From Dendrobium chrysotoxum (lineage: Eukaryota; Streptophyta; Magnoliopsida; Asparagales; Orchidaceae), in the NCBI GenBank assembly GCA_019925795.1, contig CM034315.1, positions 1,054,001 to 1,118,000 on the forward strand: a DNA stretch of 64,000 nt, given 5' to 3'. Shown here in pieces: positions 33,731 through 45,820 of this stretch. A model generated the notes under the pieces. It was not told the DNA's origin. It searched no databases and worked only from the letters and a program-made list of their open reading frames with translations. Positions within the stretch are counted from its first letter, which is position 1. Every line of letters starts with the position of its first letter. The position numbers and the translations under genes are program-made.

Positions 33731-35594
33731 TGTAATAGCTCATATTTTGATTCAAACAAATAATTTTTAGGTGTCATTATAAATTCAAATTACAAACTGT
33801 CTTTTTGATAAGCTAGATATTATTGTATTTTAATTATAAAAATTTTGTAATTTTTGGGCACAAGTGTAAATCCTTAAGAAATTGACACTTATTGATACAA
33901 GTGAGTGTTTTGGGACGGTTAAGTATCCGTTTTACAAATCTGTTTCACTAAATTTTTTTAAAATAAAACGAACCATTTTATGGATATTTTTTTATAATTT
34001 TTGAAGCCTAAAAAATTTTATATGACTTTTATATTAAAAATTAATTAAATAATATAATATAATATTATATTATTATTTTAATATAAATATCATAATCCAT
34101 TAACAGAACTTAATTCATTTCCAATTTCTCATGCGTTAGCAAAGACCCGGAATAGGGAATTAGGAGAGAAAAATGAGAGACAGAAAATAGAATTTAAGAT
34201 TTAGAGACAGTAGATTGATTTTTGTTAGTTGGTCTTATTGGAGATTTGTTCATCTCATTGTAAGAAATAATTATCCTATATATGTTTTTAGTGATTTTAT
34301 TTATTTGTATTTTATGCATTTGTATTTGATCAAATTTGCAAAAGTTGAACTATCTTGATTTTTAGTTAACTTTCACCGCATAACTTTTGTATGTGATAGA
34401 TGATATCAATATGAGCATTTTGATTGGAATATATTGAATTTTCACTGATTAAATTTGAATTTTCATTGGTTAAATTCAAAGCTATGATTTTTTAAGGAAA
34501 TATATAGTAGATAAATTTGGTTGATTTTCCTGTATTTTATTATTATTATATTTCATATATGATATTAACTTATATTACATAGAAAATGTAACATTTGCAT
34601 GTAAGTAAGAAAGGCTAGTTATTAACATTATAATTAATACGAGTTGGCTCTTAAAACCTAATATGTTGCGTAGGAGGATAGGCTAACGGGCTTTTCTTTA
34701 AATAAGAATTTGGTGGTATAATCCTAGTTATAGTCGATAATCTATTGACCGAATTATACAAACTAGTAGAGGGTGATAACTCTTAAATGATTGTTGAAAA
34801 TCACTTATAAAAATAAATTATTAATATAAATAAATGAAAGATAAGATGAGATCTACATATTGATATATATGATAAATAACATATGGAAGAATAAAAATAC
34901 CACATTAAAGCTGGATGTTCTGTGCATCTTTTCATAATTATAATATTTACATGTTAGTGTATTGAACTGATTGATAGATTGGATTATAGATAGAATTAAA
35001 ACTAAAATATTGATACAATATAATATAACATACTAGCATGGCTTATTAGGTAATAATCCTTTTTATTAATTTTTCTTATAGTTTGATATATCTCTGTTGA
35101 CTTTACTGATCATATTGATTTTATTATTAATTTTTGAGATTTTTATTACTCATATTAAGTAATAATTGATACTAAGTAAAACTAAACTTAAATATTGATT
35201 CTTTTGCCTTGCATTAATAATAGTGATATAGTTTTGATTACTTATTGGACTTTTATGCTCATTATATAAAATTTTATGATTTCAGGTTAGGGAATAGTTC
35301 AGGATCAGTTAGAGTGAGATTGATAGAGATACTCATATTTTCTTTTGATTTTGTTTATATTTTTTCTTATTTTTTTGTAGTCAGGAGTTTGTGATAGAAT
35401 ATTAATTATGCTGATCTTTTAGCTATTATATATTGTTTTTGAGAATATAGTAAAATATTTTGAGATATACAATTGTTAGTTGCTCTCACTTGATAGATAT
35501 ATATTTATTATTTTGATAATTTATAAAAGTTCTAGTTGATTAATTAAAAAGATAAAATAAATAATTCTTCTAAATTTAATTCTAGGGTGTTATA
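33731..35594 (+). repeat. 5' LTR of the pol-deleted element
   Basis: Starts TGTAATAGCTCATATTTTGA and ends near GATTCTAGGGTGTTAT-type sequence (here AATTCTAGGGTGTTAT). Aligns with 37218-39069 throughout, for example TTAACTTTCACCGCATAA versus CTAACTTTCACAATATAA. Confidence 0.8.
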
Positions 35595-35596
35595 GT

Positions 35597-35608
35597 TGGT
35601 ACCAGAGC
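35597..35608 (+). other. primer-binding site (tRNA-iMet type)
   Basis: TGGTACCAGAGC follows the 5' LTR by a few bases. The canonical plant site complementary to initiator tRNA is TGGTATCAGAGC, so there is one mismatch. Confidence 0.75.
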
Positions 35609-35879
35609 GATTGTTGGAAGAATTAAAATATAATCAGAGCTATAGGAATTGATTTTGAGCGGGACAGAAGTTGGGTAGCATAAATTTTCATTTTTGTATT
35701 TAATCGAATTGCACATGTATGTATGTTGAGTTTGTGTGTTATTAATTAGGAATGAGAATTTTGTAAATGATAGATGGACCATACTGGTTAGGATGTACAT
35801 AATGGACAGAGTGCAGTAGCAACTCCAATGAGTTTTGGCAGTTCATGCTTGCATAGGCTATGAGTGATGCTCAGAGTAG

Positions 35880-36690
35880 ACATGTGGTACATATGCAGTC
35901 AGAAGGGAACATGCATATGCAGATATTCCATAAGTTGAAGCCCCCATTATTCAAGGGAGTTGTAGAGCCACAAGCAGCAGAGGACTGATTGTTGACGATA
36001 GAGAAGATATTTAACAATATGTAGTGCCTAGAGAATCGAAAAGGATCACTTATAGTATTCTTATTTAAAGGAGAAAGAGAGAGATGGTGATATGACAACA
36101 ATGAGAGAAAATTCAGATTGAAATGAATGTAGAGATTTCTTGGATAGAGTTTGTTGTTATTTTTCAGAGATTAGTTCATACCCTTGTCAGCCCGACAAGA
36201 AATGCAGAAGGCTTTCATGAGATTGGAGTATGGGGACAGAATAATGATGCAATATGAAGCCAAAATCATCGCACTAGCGAGGTTCACACCACAATTGATC
36301 TGTATAGTAGATGAGAAAATGATATAGATTCCTGAGAGGACTTCCAGAAGAATTGAGACATCCACTGTACCGCTAAAGATTCAGGAGTTCGCGGAGCTGG
36401 TTGAAAGAGAGAGACTGGTGGAAAATGACTTGGTTATTTCACTATTTAGATAGGATGAGCAAGAAGAGATCGGGAGATGACATAACTAAGAGAGTGAGTG
36501 AGCAGTGAAAAGAGGCGTTAATTTTCAAACAATATGAGAAGATCTAAATCTAAGTTTAGTGTATGGAGTGTACTGGAGTGTGCCCGATGTGGTAAGAGAC
36601 ATAGTGGATCGTGTTTTCTGATGATTGGACAATACTTTAGATGTGGGCAGTAAGGACACCAGATGATTGATTGTCCACTACAATGATAAG
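35880..36690 (+). pseudogene. decayed gag with two zinc knuckles
   Basis: Readable only in pieces because of many stops and frameshifts. KLKPPLFKGVVEPQAAED followed by a TIEKIF block matches the start of the Retrotrans_gag core, then at 36190-36320 VRQEMQKAFMRLEYGD and YEAKIIALARFTPQL match its end. At 36579-36690 two knuckles are visible: CARCGKRHSGSC and CGQ-stop-GHQMIDC. After this the sequence becomes non-coding and reaches the right LTR, with no protease or pol. Non-functional. Confidence 0.75.
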
Positions 36691-37217
36691 GGACATGATC
36701 TGGATCCAGAGGGGAGCAAGCCAAGCAAAGCTATAGATAGAGGACCATGTGATATAGAGAATACAATGAAGGGTTTATGAGCAGAATAGACTGAAGAAGA
36801 GTGGTTGAAAGTCAAAGAGGACCTACACAGTTTGCTATACTAATAATGCCACATGTACGACCTAGAGTTTATAGTATGATCTAAAAGAGTGATAGAGATG
36901 TACCTGAAGAATCCACAGATAAAATTTTAATTCATATAATTATAATTGCAATTGAATTTATTGATTGATAATAATTGCATGGTATATTGGTGATTGAATG
37001 ACATATGTGAGTGTGATTGCTTGAGTAAATTCATGATTGATTGAATGAAATGAATGATAAGTCAATGATCAGTATTGATTTTAAATGAATTTAAATGGAT
37101 TTTTTGGTTTTGAATTATATTGATTTATTTTGACAAATTTATGTTATTTTATTGATTTGTTTGATTATTTTTATGCGTGAAAATATCGATGGCGACATTT
37201 TTTTAAGGTGGGAAGAT

Positions 37218-39069
37218 TGTAAAAGCCCGAATTTTGACATAGATAAATAAATTTTTTTAGGAGTCATTATAAATTTAAATTATAAATTATCTTCATTATA
37301 AAATAGATATTATTGTGTTTTAATTATAATAATTTTTTCATAATTTTTGGGCAGTGATGTAAATTTTAAAAAAATTGACATCTGTCCGTACAAGTGAGGA
37401 TTTTGGAACCGTCATGTATCTATTTTGCAAACTGATTTCACCAAATTTTTTTAAATAAAATGAGCTATTATATATATATATTTTATATAATTTTTGAAGT
37501 AAAAAAATTATATGCATTTTATATTAAAAATTAATTAAATTATTTAATATAATATATTATGATTATTATTTTAATATAAATATAATAATCCATTAACAAA
37601 ACTTAATTAATTTCCTATTTCTCATGTGTTAAAAAAGATCTAGAATAGAAAATTAGGAGAGAAAAGTGAGGAGTGAGAAAATAGAATTTGGGATTTAGAG
37701 ATCGTAGAGTGATTATAGTTAGTTGGTTCTGCTGGGAGATTTGTTCATCTCATTGTAAGGAATAATTATCTTATATCTGATTTTAATAATTTTATGTATT
37801 TTATATTTTATGCATTTTTATTTGATCAAAAATTACAAAAGTTATAGTATTTTAATTTTTAGCTAACTTTCACAATATAATTTTTTGTATGTGATAGATG
37901 TCGTCAATGTTAGCATTTTGATTAGAATATTAAATTTTGACCAATTAAATTAGAAGTTATGATTTTCTGAAGTAAATGCATAATATATAAATTTGATAGA
38001 TTTCTCTGAATTTTATGATTATTGCATTCCATATATGGTATTGACTTACAATTCATAGAAAATGTAGCATTTGCATATAAGCAAGAAAGGCTAGATGTTA
38101 ACACTATAATTAATATGGATTGCTTTTAAAACATAATACTATGCGTAGAAGGGTAGATCGACAGACTTTCTTTTAAATAAAAGGTTGGTGTAATCCTAAT
38201 TGTAGCCCGTAATCGATATACCGAATTACGCCGACGGGTAGAAGGTGACGACTCTTAAATTATTATTAAAAGTCATCTGTGAAAATAAATAATTAATATA
38301 AATAAATAAAAGATAAGATGAGAATGACAGATGAATAGATATGACAAATAACAGATGAAAATAAAAACACCACATTCAAGTTGGATGTTTTTCCTTTCTT
38401 TTCATAATTATAATTTTTACATGTTAGTGTATTGAGCTAATTGATATATAGAATTATAGATATAACTAAAATCATACTTACATTAATATTGATATAACAT
38501 AACATGTCATACTAGCATGACTTATTATGTGATAATCCTATTTATTGATTTTTCTTATAATTTGATATATCCCTTTTGGCTTTACTATTCATATTAATTT
38601 TATTATTAATTTTTGAAATTTTTATTGCTCATATTAAGTAATGATTGATATTGACTAGAACTGAACATACATATTGATTCGTTTGCCTTACATTGAAAGT
38701 AGTGATAGAGTTTTGGTTACTTGTTGGGTTGTTAGCTCATTATGTGAATTTTTATGATTTTAGGCCAGAGAAGGAGTCGAGACCAGTTGGACTGAGATTG
38801 ATAGAGATTCTCATATTTTCTTTTAATTTTGTTTATATATTTTTTTATTCTTTTGTAGTTAGGAGTTTGTGATAGAATAATAATTATACTGATCTCCTGG
38901 CTATTGTATATTAATTTTGGGAATATAGTAAAATATTTTAAGGTATATGATTGTTAGTTGCTTTCACTAGATATATATATTTATTATTTTGATGATTTAT
39001 AGAAGCTTTGGTTGATTAATTAAGAATATAAAATATATAATTCTTTCAAATTTGATTCTAGGGCGTTAC
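37218..39069 (+). repeat. 3' LTR of the pol-deleted element
   Basis: Starts TGTAAAAGCCCGAATTTTGA and ends GATTCTAGGGCGTTAC. Clearly homologous to the left LTR but with many substitutions and small indels. Confidence 0.82.
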
Positions 39070-39790
39070 CGAAGTCCAACTGATCACCATTCGATTTAAC
39101 ATTCCCATAAAAATCAAACACAAAAGACATGCCTTACACTCTAGATTTTTGCACAAGTTAGTCCAGCCATCCTGCGGCTCCAGGTTCTTGCGCGGAGTGG
39201 CCAAATCAAACAGATCACAAATATTGTGTTGATCAGAAGTGAAAAGGCATACCTCGGAGCAATGAGGTAGCATCTTATCCATGCAATCGCTTCAATCAGG
39301 CAAGCCCCATCCAGGCTGCCATCTGTCGCGTGAATCTTCCTGCATGCGAAGTTGAACAACAACGATGGAGTCGAATCCTCACGCCAAGCAACGACTTGAT
39401 CACAGTCATGCAGATCGCAGATGATCTGCATCTTCCCCACCCACTCATCTCCCTCTCACTGCATACTTTCCGGGCCCATTCCCAATCTCCACCTCCTCCT
39501 AGAATCAGCCAGATGCTTGTGCAAGGAAAATCTGTGGTTGGCGTTACATGATTTCACGGTTGGAAGGTAGAAGAGACTGAGATCTCTACTCTTGGATACC
39601 CTGATTTCACAAGTGGAAGGTAGAAGAGGTTGCGATCTCTACTCTTGGATACCTGACGATAGTTCCCGCCGGAGGAGGAAGGAACAAAGATGTGTTCCGT
39701 GTTGTTCTCGCTCGCCCGCGAAATTCTTTTTTCGATTGGTTTTGAGCGGGTTCCCTTTACTCGAAAAAATGAACTAATGTGAGGAGTTAC
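39070..39790. other. gene-like passenger sequence within the PIF-like element
   Basis: Base composition is clearly more GC-rich than its surroundings, and both strands have ORFs of 70-100 codons (for example 39141-39440 and 39058-39282 on the minus strand). The minus-strand phrase DLATPRKNLEPQDGWTNLCK is not low complexity, but I do not recognise a family. Because it lies between the inverted ends, it may be captured host sequence. A 52-bp tandem duplication sits at its right side. Confidence 0.35.
39549..39652. repeat. 52-bp tandem duplication
   Basis: Two adjacent copies of a unit starting TGATTTCAC and carrying TGGAAGGTAGAAGAG and GATCTCTACTCTTGGATACC, with about four differences. Confidence 0.88.
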
Positions 39791-39901
39791 GAATAAATCA
39801 AGAATTTACTTTACTATACTCGACCAACCAAACACCAAAAAAAAAAAAAAAGTTTAATCATACTTTTACATTTACTTTTCTTCCAACTAAATAACCCCTT
39901 A

Positions 39902-40475
39902 AAGCAACAGTATTTATGTAACATTTTTTTTATCATATCATACGCGTAGGGGATGGCATTGAAAACGTTTTTTTTTTTTATAATCTCTGAGAAATATTTA
40001 TTCTTAAAAATACCAGTGTTCCATGCCTGGCGAACTGGCAAATTCCTTTTAGTTTCCGGTGAATAATCTCTCTTGGAAACGTGGCACGTTGCCAACCGTT
40101 CTTTCTTTTGATCTGATACTATCTATCTGTATATCCCAGCACACGCCAGGAAAATGCGCGTAATCTACTCATTATTAATTAGACTAATATATCATTTAAA
40201 TTTTGTTTACTTTGTGAATCTATAGCAAGCAGCCATGCGTGTGAGTCTAACTTTGTCGTATATCCATCACCCCCTTACCAAATTCACATGCCTCACAATC
40301 TCCTTCCTTGAAATATCTCACTGTAAAAATCCACCGTTCGTTTAATACAAATCTCAATTTCGGTGGATTCACATCGCTCTCCCATTTACCTTCTTCCCCG
40401 GCAAATCCGCTTTCTCTTTCCCTTATTGGGAGTTAACAGTCTTCCCAATCCAAAACCTTTGGGGAGAGAGAAGCC
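39902..40475 (+). other. upstream region of the ATP/ADP translocase locus
   Basis: No gene. The last 200 bp are pyrimidine-rich (CTTCTTCCCC, CTCTTTCCC) like a plant 5' leader, consistent with the promoter and 5' UTR of the following locus. Confidence 0.45.
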
Positions 40476-41302
40476 ATGGAAGGGGTTATCCAAAGCAGAG
40501 GCCTTCTCTCTCTCCCCTCCAATCCCAAGCTCGCGCCTTTCACCCCCTCCGCTCTCTCGGCTCTCGCCTATACCGCCGAAGCTCCCGCCCTGCCCCCGCT
40601 CTCCCGCCGTCGATATCAGTCAGAGCCCAAAACCCCGTCGAAATACGTCATGGATTCGGTTCCAGAACGCTCAACTCGTGGAATCTATCGGAAAGCTTGC
40701 TCCTTTCCGACGCTGTACGGAGAGCTCGAGATGAGGTTCGGAAGAGAGACGTTACGCCCAGAGCTGCAGTTCCGGCGGACGGAGCTGGGTTTACGAGTCC
40801 TTCTTTGGAGAAGACCAAGCCCAAGTTTCTGGGAGTCGAGACAACGACTTTAAAAGAAGATTATCCCACTCGGTCTCATGTTCTTTTGCATCCTTTTCAA
40901 CTATACTATTCTGAGGGATACCAAGGACGTGTTGGTGGTGACGGCGAAGGGGAGCAGTGCGGAGATTATCCCCTTTCTCAAGACATGGGTTAATCTGCCT
41001 ATGGCGGTTGGATTCATGTTATTGTACACCAAGCTTTCTAATGTTTTGTCAAAGGAGGCTCTTTTCTACACGGTTCTGCTCCCTTTCATCGCTTTCTTTG
41101 GGGCATTTGCTTTCATCTTGTATCCTTTGAATAATGTTATCCATCCACGGCTCTTGCTGATAAGCTTCTGGCTGCCCTCGGACCGAGCTTCCTTGGTCCG
41201 GTGGCTATTCTGAGGATTTGGAGTTTTTGCTTGTTCTATGTGATGGCTGAGCTTTGGGGGAGCGTGGTCATATCGGTTCTGTTCTGGGGATTTGCGAATC
41301 AG
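40476..41302 (+). pseudogene. plastidic ATP/ADP translocase, first coding part, frameshifted
   Basis: Begins MEGVIQSRGLLSLPSNPK, typical of plastidic ATP/ADP carrier transit peptides. The conserved body follows: TKPKFLGVETTTLK, then FCILFNYTILRDTKDVLVV, KGSSAEIIPFLKTWVNLPMA, KLSNVLSKEALFYTV, and after another shift the DNA encoding ADKLLAALGPSFLGP up to FWGFANQ at 41302, followed by a GT donor. Three frame changes are needed: one in the transit-peptide region (40560-40700), an extra base near 40856 and a missing base near 41151. The intact family imports ATP into plastids in exchange for ADP using about 12 membrane helices. The lesions mean either a pseudogene or 1-base assembly errors. The continuation is at 56288. 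Confidence 0.85.
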
Positions 41303-43731
41303 GTGATGTGTTCTTCCCGTTGAAGCTGTACTGGGTGGATCTTTCACTTTTTCAGCTATTGCACATTTTACCTTTTTCTTAACATTGTTATTGTTTATTG
41401 TTGCTGTTCTATTGAAAAATTTTGATTTTTTTTTGTTTCATTGCTTAGGAGAGTTGGTGTCAGGTTACTTAGGAATTTTTTATCCTTTTTTTTTTATCAT
41501 TCTGATTCTATTGTCGTGTATTCATATTGTTTTGGCCAGGTTAATCAAGTCTCTATGGGAGCGTGAATTAGGTTCAACAAGTCGTTAATTATGAACCAAT
41601 TTAAACCTCATATAGCTCAAAGCTTTCTGGTACTTGAAGTCTTTAAATCAAATTTTGTCAAGTCACTTAAGAAGCAGTTTTACTCTACCCTCATACCGAG
41701 CTATTGAACTCGCTCAAGGATTTACAAAGTTTCGCATTTGCAAGTCTATTCACTCTAGGAACTTGGCTATTCACCTTGAGTATTTCTAGTTAGGGTTGTA
41801 AATGAACCGATATGAGCTAAGTAATATATTGTTCAAGCTCTTTTATTTATTTATTTTATCAAGTTTGACTCTTAATTAAGCTTTAATTGAACCTAATTAC
41901 CTAACATAATTGGATATATAGATTTTAATCAAAATTTACATGATTCACTTGGTATTATTTAAGTTGTTAGATGAACCTTAAATATCAACATGTAAATGTG
42001 TTAGTCTATTTATTTAATTAGATATTTTCATCATACTTATATCACACTAATAATATACATATTTTTCATAAGTACATAAGATATATGATATAAGCTCATT
42101 AAATAAGTCATCAAGTAAGTAATTAAGTCATTATTGAATGAGCAATTTATTGAGCTCTTAGTGAGCTACTTGTTGTACAAAGAATGGGGATATTCATGAA
42201 CATAATTGAATAAGTTGGTCAGAGTTCAAATTTGTTCATTTATAAGACATGCGTTTAGAATTTTGTTCAAGCATATTTAATCATGAAAATAAACAAACAT
42301 AAAGGAGTATTTTGTTATTCATTGAGTGCACTAGTTCGTTAATAGCCTAATTGTCATCTGATTAGGGGTTCTCACCATAAGAACTCACCAAGAGGACTCA
42401 TCCTCCATTTGAAACTCGCCAAAAGTTCCTCATTAGTAGCCATCTATATACATCTAACTCACCTGCTATATACCTAGGTATGTATATTTCAAGTCATGTG
42501 TTTTCTATGTATCAAACTATGTAGCCAATTTTAGACTTAACAAATCTGGACCTTACCTTTTTATAGGGGGTCACCACTCAAACAAATGCATCGTGCGATC
42601 AATGAAACTCTATTCCATTAAAGTCTTCCTTAAAATTTCTCAAAGATTCTCCTTAAAATTTCCATCCCTTTTCTAAATCATCTTTGCAACTTGGCATAAC
42701 TTGCCCTTCTTTGTCTAAGGGGTTCAACTAGAACTTATATAGATCAATTCACTAAAGGATCATTGAGGCTCAGTGTCTCTCTCTTCTCTTCTACCCTTTG
42801 GGCTTGATCTTTATCTCTAGTAGATCTTTGTATCTTTACATGGATATCAGTAGATCCAACATCTTCTTAGATGTGGTGAGCATGAATATGTTGAAAACAA
42901 AGAACGATATTATGGAGGTCATGGAGACATGGAAAGGTTCTTCCACAATGATTGAGCTAGCCACCATGTGAACTTTGAGACTTTGAGTAATTATAAAATA
43001 TGAAATATCATCTTACAAGGATGATCAAGGGGATATTCAAGCACTTTCCTCAAGTTGCTTCTCTTGTTCATTCTCTACTGAAGCTTGAATAAGCTATCTC
43101 TCTATGACAGACTTCACATCAGCCCTAAAGCTAAAGATAGCCCCATAGTTGTTGCTCCAATATATTTTAATGTTGAGCCCTATTTCTCTCAAAGGAGAGT
43201 ACCACAAAGAATTCTCTCTCTTATTGCCCAACAAAGCACCAGACCCAAGTTATGAGTGATTTTTAGCAAAAATCGCAGAGGCTTAGTTGCAACATAAATT
43301 CACTATGTTAGTTTAGGATTCTTGCAGGGAAAAGCTATACTTGATCGATTCACCACTTTGTTATGAAGTGTTCTCCTATCTGACCCCTTTCTAGAAGTCG
43401 CCACTATGCTGGTGCTCGTCTTCCTTCAAGAAGCATTACCTCCTTTATGACAATGCATCAAGTTTCTCAGTGTTCATAGGCCATTGAATAGTTCTTTGTT
43501 ATTGTTGAACAAAAGATAGAAGCCTAATGAGTAACTCTACCGCTTTTTGACTTCCAACAAGAAATGTTAGATTCCTAAGACTTGGAGCCTACAGTCTCCC
43601 ACACGTCACTTATTGCTTTCAAGAATGGTAATTCATTATCACTTCGCTTGTAGCAGTTGAAGGCATTGACTAAACTGATCAAGTTGACCTACAATCACAT
43701 TAACGAGGAGGTGTGCAATCGAGTGACATTG
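41303..43731. other. intron-like AT-rich DNA after the translocase first part, no exon seen
   Basis: I searched for the conserved next segment of the translocase (membrane helices after FANQ) and did not see it in any frame. From about 42360 the sequence looks like decayed transposon DNA (repeated ACTCACC/ACTCGCC phrases), without borders. The short hydrophobic ORF at 41385-41588 is T-rich noise. Confidence 0.5.
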
Positions 43732-44211
43732 TGATAGGAAACACTTGGAGATCACAAGTATTTCCTATCAATATTTACAAAACAGCGAGCAATCTTGACA
43801 AAAATAGACAAAATCTGAGAGGAACAACAAAGAAATCCACTAATAGAAGTAAAGCAAACAACAAGATACAAGTTTCTTCAATTCGAAAGGAAGAAACAAC
43901 TCTCCAAATCTCTAGTCAAGCCTAGAGCCCAAGAACACAAACCCTAGATCCCAAATTCCCTTTCCAATTCAAGATGATCCATCATTCCCTCCTAAACTTT
44001 TAATTAACTCCAAAGGAGAATTACAAATTTTCTAAACAGCCCTTACATTCAAAAAATCCCTCCAAATCAAGTGTTTAAACCATGCTTGGCGCCCACAGGG
44101 GCTTCCGCCCCCTCCTGCTCCTGTTTCCGCCCGCTCCTGGGTTGTCTGGCGTAGCACAGGACTGGTCCAGGCTAGACCGGTCCAGCCGGCCCCTCCTGGG
44201 CCGGCGTAACA
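43732..44211 (-). repeat. 3' LTR of the chromovirus
   Basis: 480 bp. On the minus strand it starts TGTTACGCCGGCCCAGG and ends in CTATCA. It aligns with 48988-49413, at a little over 90 percent identity by eye. A polypurine tract (GGGAGGGGAGTAA on the minus strand) abuts it at 44212-44224. Confidence 0.9.
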
Positions 44212-45392
44212 TTACTCCCCTCCCAAAGATTCACCTTGTCCTCAAGGTGAAAAGAAGGGGATTGATCTTTCATACTTTCAAGTGGCTCCCACGTCGCATC
44301 GAACTCGGGAAGACCTTTCCATCTAATCAGCACTTCTGTGTTGCCCTCTTTATCTGATCTCACACCTGTAAGCTCTAGTGGTTCGAACACCACTTCCAAA
44401 TCTTCAGTCAGAGTCTCTGGTAAATCTGTACTAGTGGTATGCTCCCCTATAACTCTCCTCAACTGAGACACATGAAAAACTGGATGTATAGCAGTTGATG
44501 GGGGCAGCTTCAGTCGGTACGCCACTACTCCGATCTTGCCCAAAACTTCATAGGGGCCGAAGTACCTTGGTGCCAATTTCTCATTCCTCCTCGCCACTGT
44601 CCTCTGCTTGTAAGGTCGTAATTTTAGGAACACCTTCTCCCCCACTTCAAACTGTAGGTCCCTCCTGTGTGAGTCTGTCTGCTTCTTAATGATTTGTTGT
44701 GCCTTCATCAGATGTTTCTTTAACTCTTCCAGTGTCTTGTCTCTTTCCTCCAGATACTGCTCAACTGAAGAAACCGGGGTGCTTCCTCTCCCATAGTGCA
44801 TTAGGTGGGGGGGGTCCCTTCCATATAGCACTCTAAACGGGGTCATCTGAGAGGCAGAATGGTATGATGTATTGTACCAATACTCGGCCCATGGCAACCA
44901 CTTTGCCCACATCCGCGGTGTTTCAGAAGCAAAACATCTCAAATAAGTCTCCAAACTTCGGTTTACCACCTCCGTTTGCCCGTCCGTCTGTGGATGGTAG
45001 GTGATGCTTCTCTTGAGGATCATGCCCTGCATCCTGAACAGGTCCCTCCAAAACTGGCTGAGGAACACCTTGTCTCGATCAGACACAATCGATTCCAGAA
45101 TTTCATGCAGTCTAACAACCTCCCTGATAAATGTTGCTGCTACTAACACTGCGGTGTAAGGATGTCGTAAGAGGATGAAATGTGCATACTTGCTAAGTCT
45201 TTCGACCATCACCATAATGACAGTGAATCCTTCTGATCTTGGTAAGTCGTCGATGAAATCCATGGACACTTTCTCCCATACTCTGTTTGGGAGTGCCAAT
45301 GGTTGTAGTAGTCCTCCTGGGGCCATGGCCATGTATTTATTTCTCTGGCACACTTCACACCTCGCCACCATCGCCTCAACATCTTTGTGCAT
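44172..45392 (-). pseudogene. pol: integrase and chromodomain part of the chromovirus pol
   Basis: A 406-codon open stretch. It begins in the zinc-binding domain (CEVCQRNKY), then the integrase core with MDFIDDLP (first catalytic Asp), SDRDKVFLSQFW (second Asp) and HPQTDGQTEVVNRSLE (catalytic Glu). A GPYEVLGKIGVVAYRLKLP block is typical of the integrase C-terminal domain, and VLIRWKGLPEFDATWEP is a chromodomain. The reading frame ends inside the LTR. It lacks its own start because it belongs to a polyprotein whose upstream parts are broken. Confidence 0.9.
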
Positions 45393-45820
45393 CCCCTTCT
45401 AGTAGAGTTCAGATGTCAGCCTCCTATATGTCTTCTGGACTCCTAAATGGAATATCTATAGAGCTTCGGGGCATCACAAACCTCCCTTGATACAACAGTC
45501 TTCCCCTTCAATATAGTACCTCGGGTGGCTACTCTTGTCAGTCATCAGATCCTCCCTGACCTTTCTCAATTCTTCATTCCGCATACTCTCTTCTTTTATG
45601 GCTCCTCAGTCTACCATCAGTGGATTGACACAGCTAACTCTTGGAGTTCCCCCACACATCTGGATAAAGCATCAGCTGCTTTATTTTTCAAGCCCGGCCT
45701 GTACTGAATCTCGAAATCATAGCCTAATAATTTGGATATCCATCGCTGATGTTCCTCAGTCACCATTCTTTGCTCCAAAAGATACTTCAGGCTCCTCTGA
45801 TCCGTCCTGACGATGAAATG

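Larger units (their letters stand above)
33731..39069 (+). mobile_element. pol-deleted Ty3/gypsy LTR retrotransposon
   Basis: Two long direct repeats of about 1.86 and 1.85 kb flank a 1.6-kb internal region. A primer-binding site resembling the tRNA-iMet type (TGGTACCAGAGC) follows the left repeat and a purine tract (AAGGTGGGAAGA) precedes the right one. Only gag remnants lie inside. The LTRs are clearly diverged from each other and AT-rich, so the insertion is old. No target duplication is recognisable, perhaps through decay. A related remnant is at 3320-4356. Confidence 0.82.
33520..39898. mobile_element. PIF/Harbinger-like element with TTA target duplication, carrying a nested LTR element
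   Basis: The left end starts GGGGTTGTTTGGTTGACTG. The right end, reverse-complemented, starts GGGGTTATTTAGTTGGAAG; both go on to a TTTGGTTGG..GAGTA..AGTAAAGTAAA block, so the inverted ends are similar over about 120 bp. TTA flanks both (33517-33519 and 39899-39901), the PIF/Harbinger target duplication. The LTR retrotransposon at 33731-39069 lies inside it. Without that insert the element is about 1.04 kb. It has no transposase. Its right part (39070-39780) is more GC-rich and gene-like. I am fairly sure of the paired ends and less sure of the superfamily. Confidence 0.68.

Noticed and set aside
41385..41588. Hydrophobic 67-codon ORF as a missing translocase membrane exon
   Set aside because: The sequence is T-rich noise and shares no conserved motif with the expected translocase helices.
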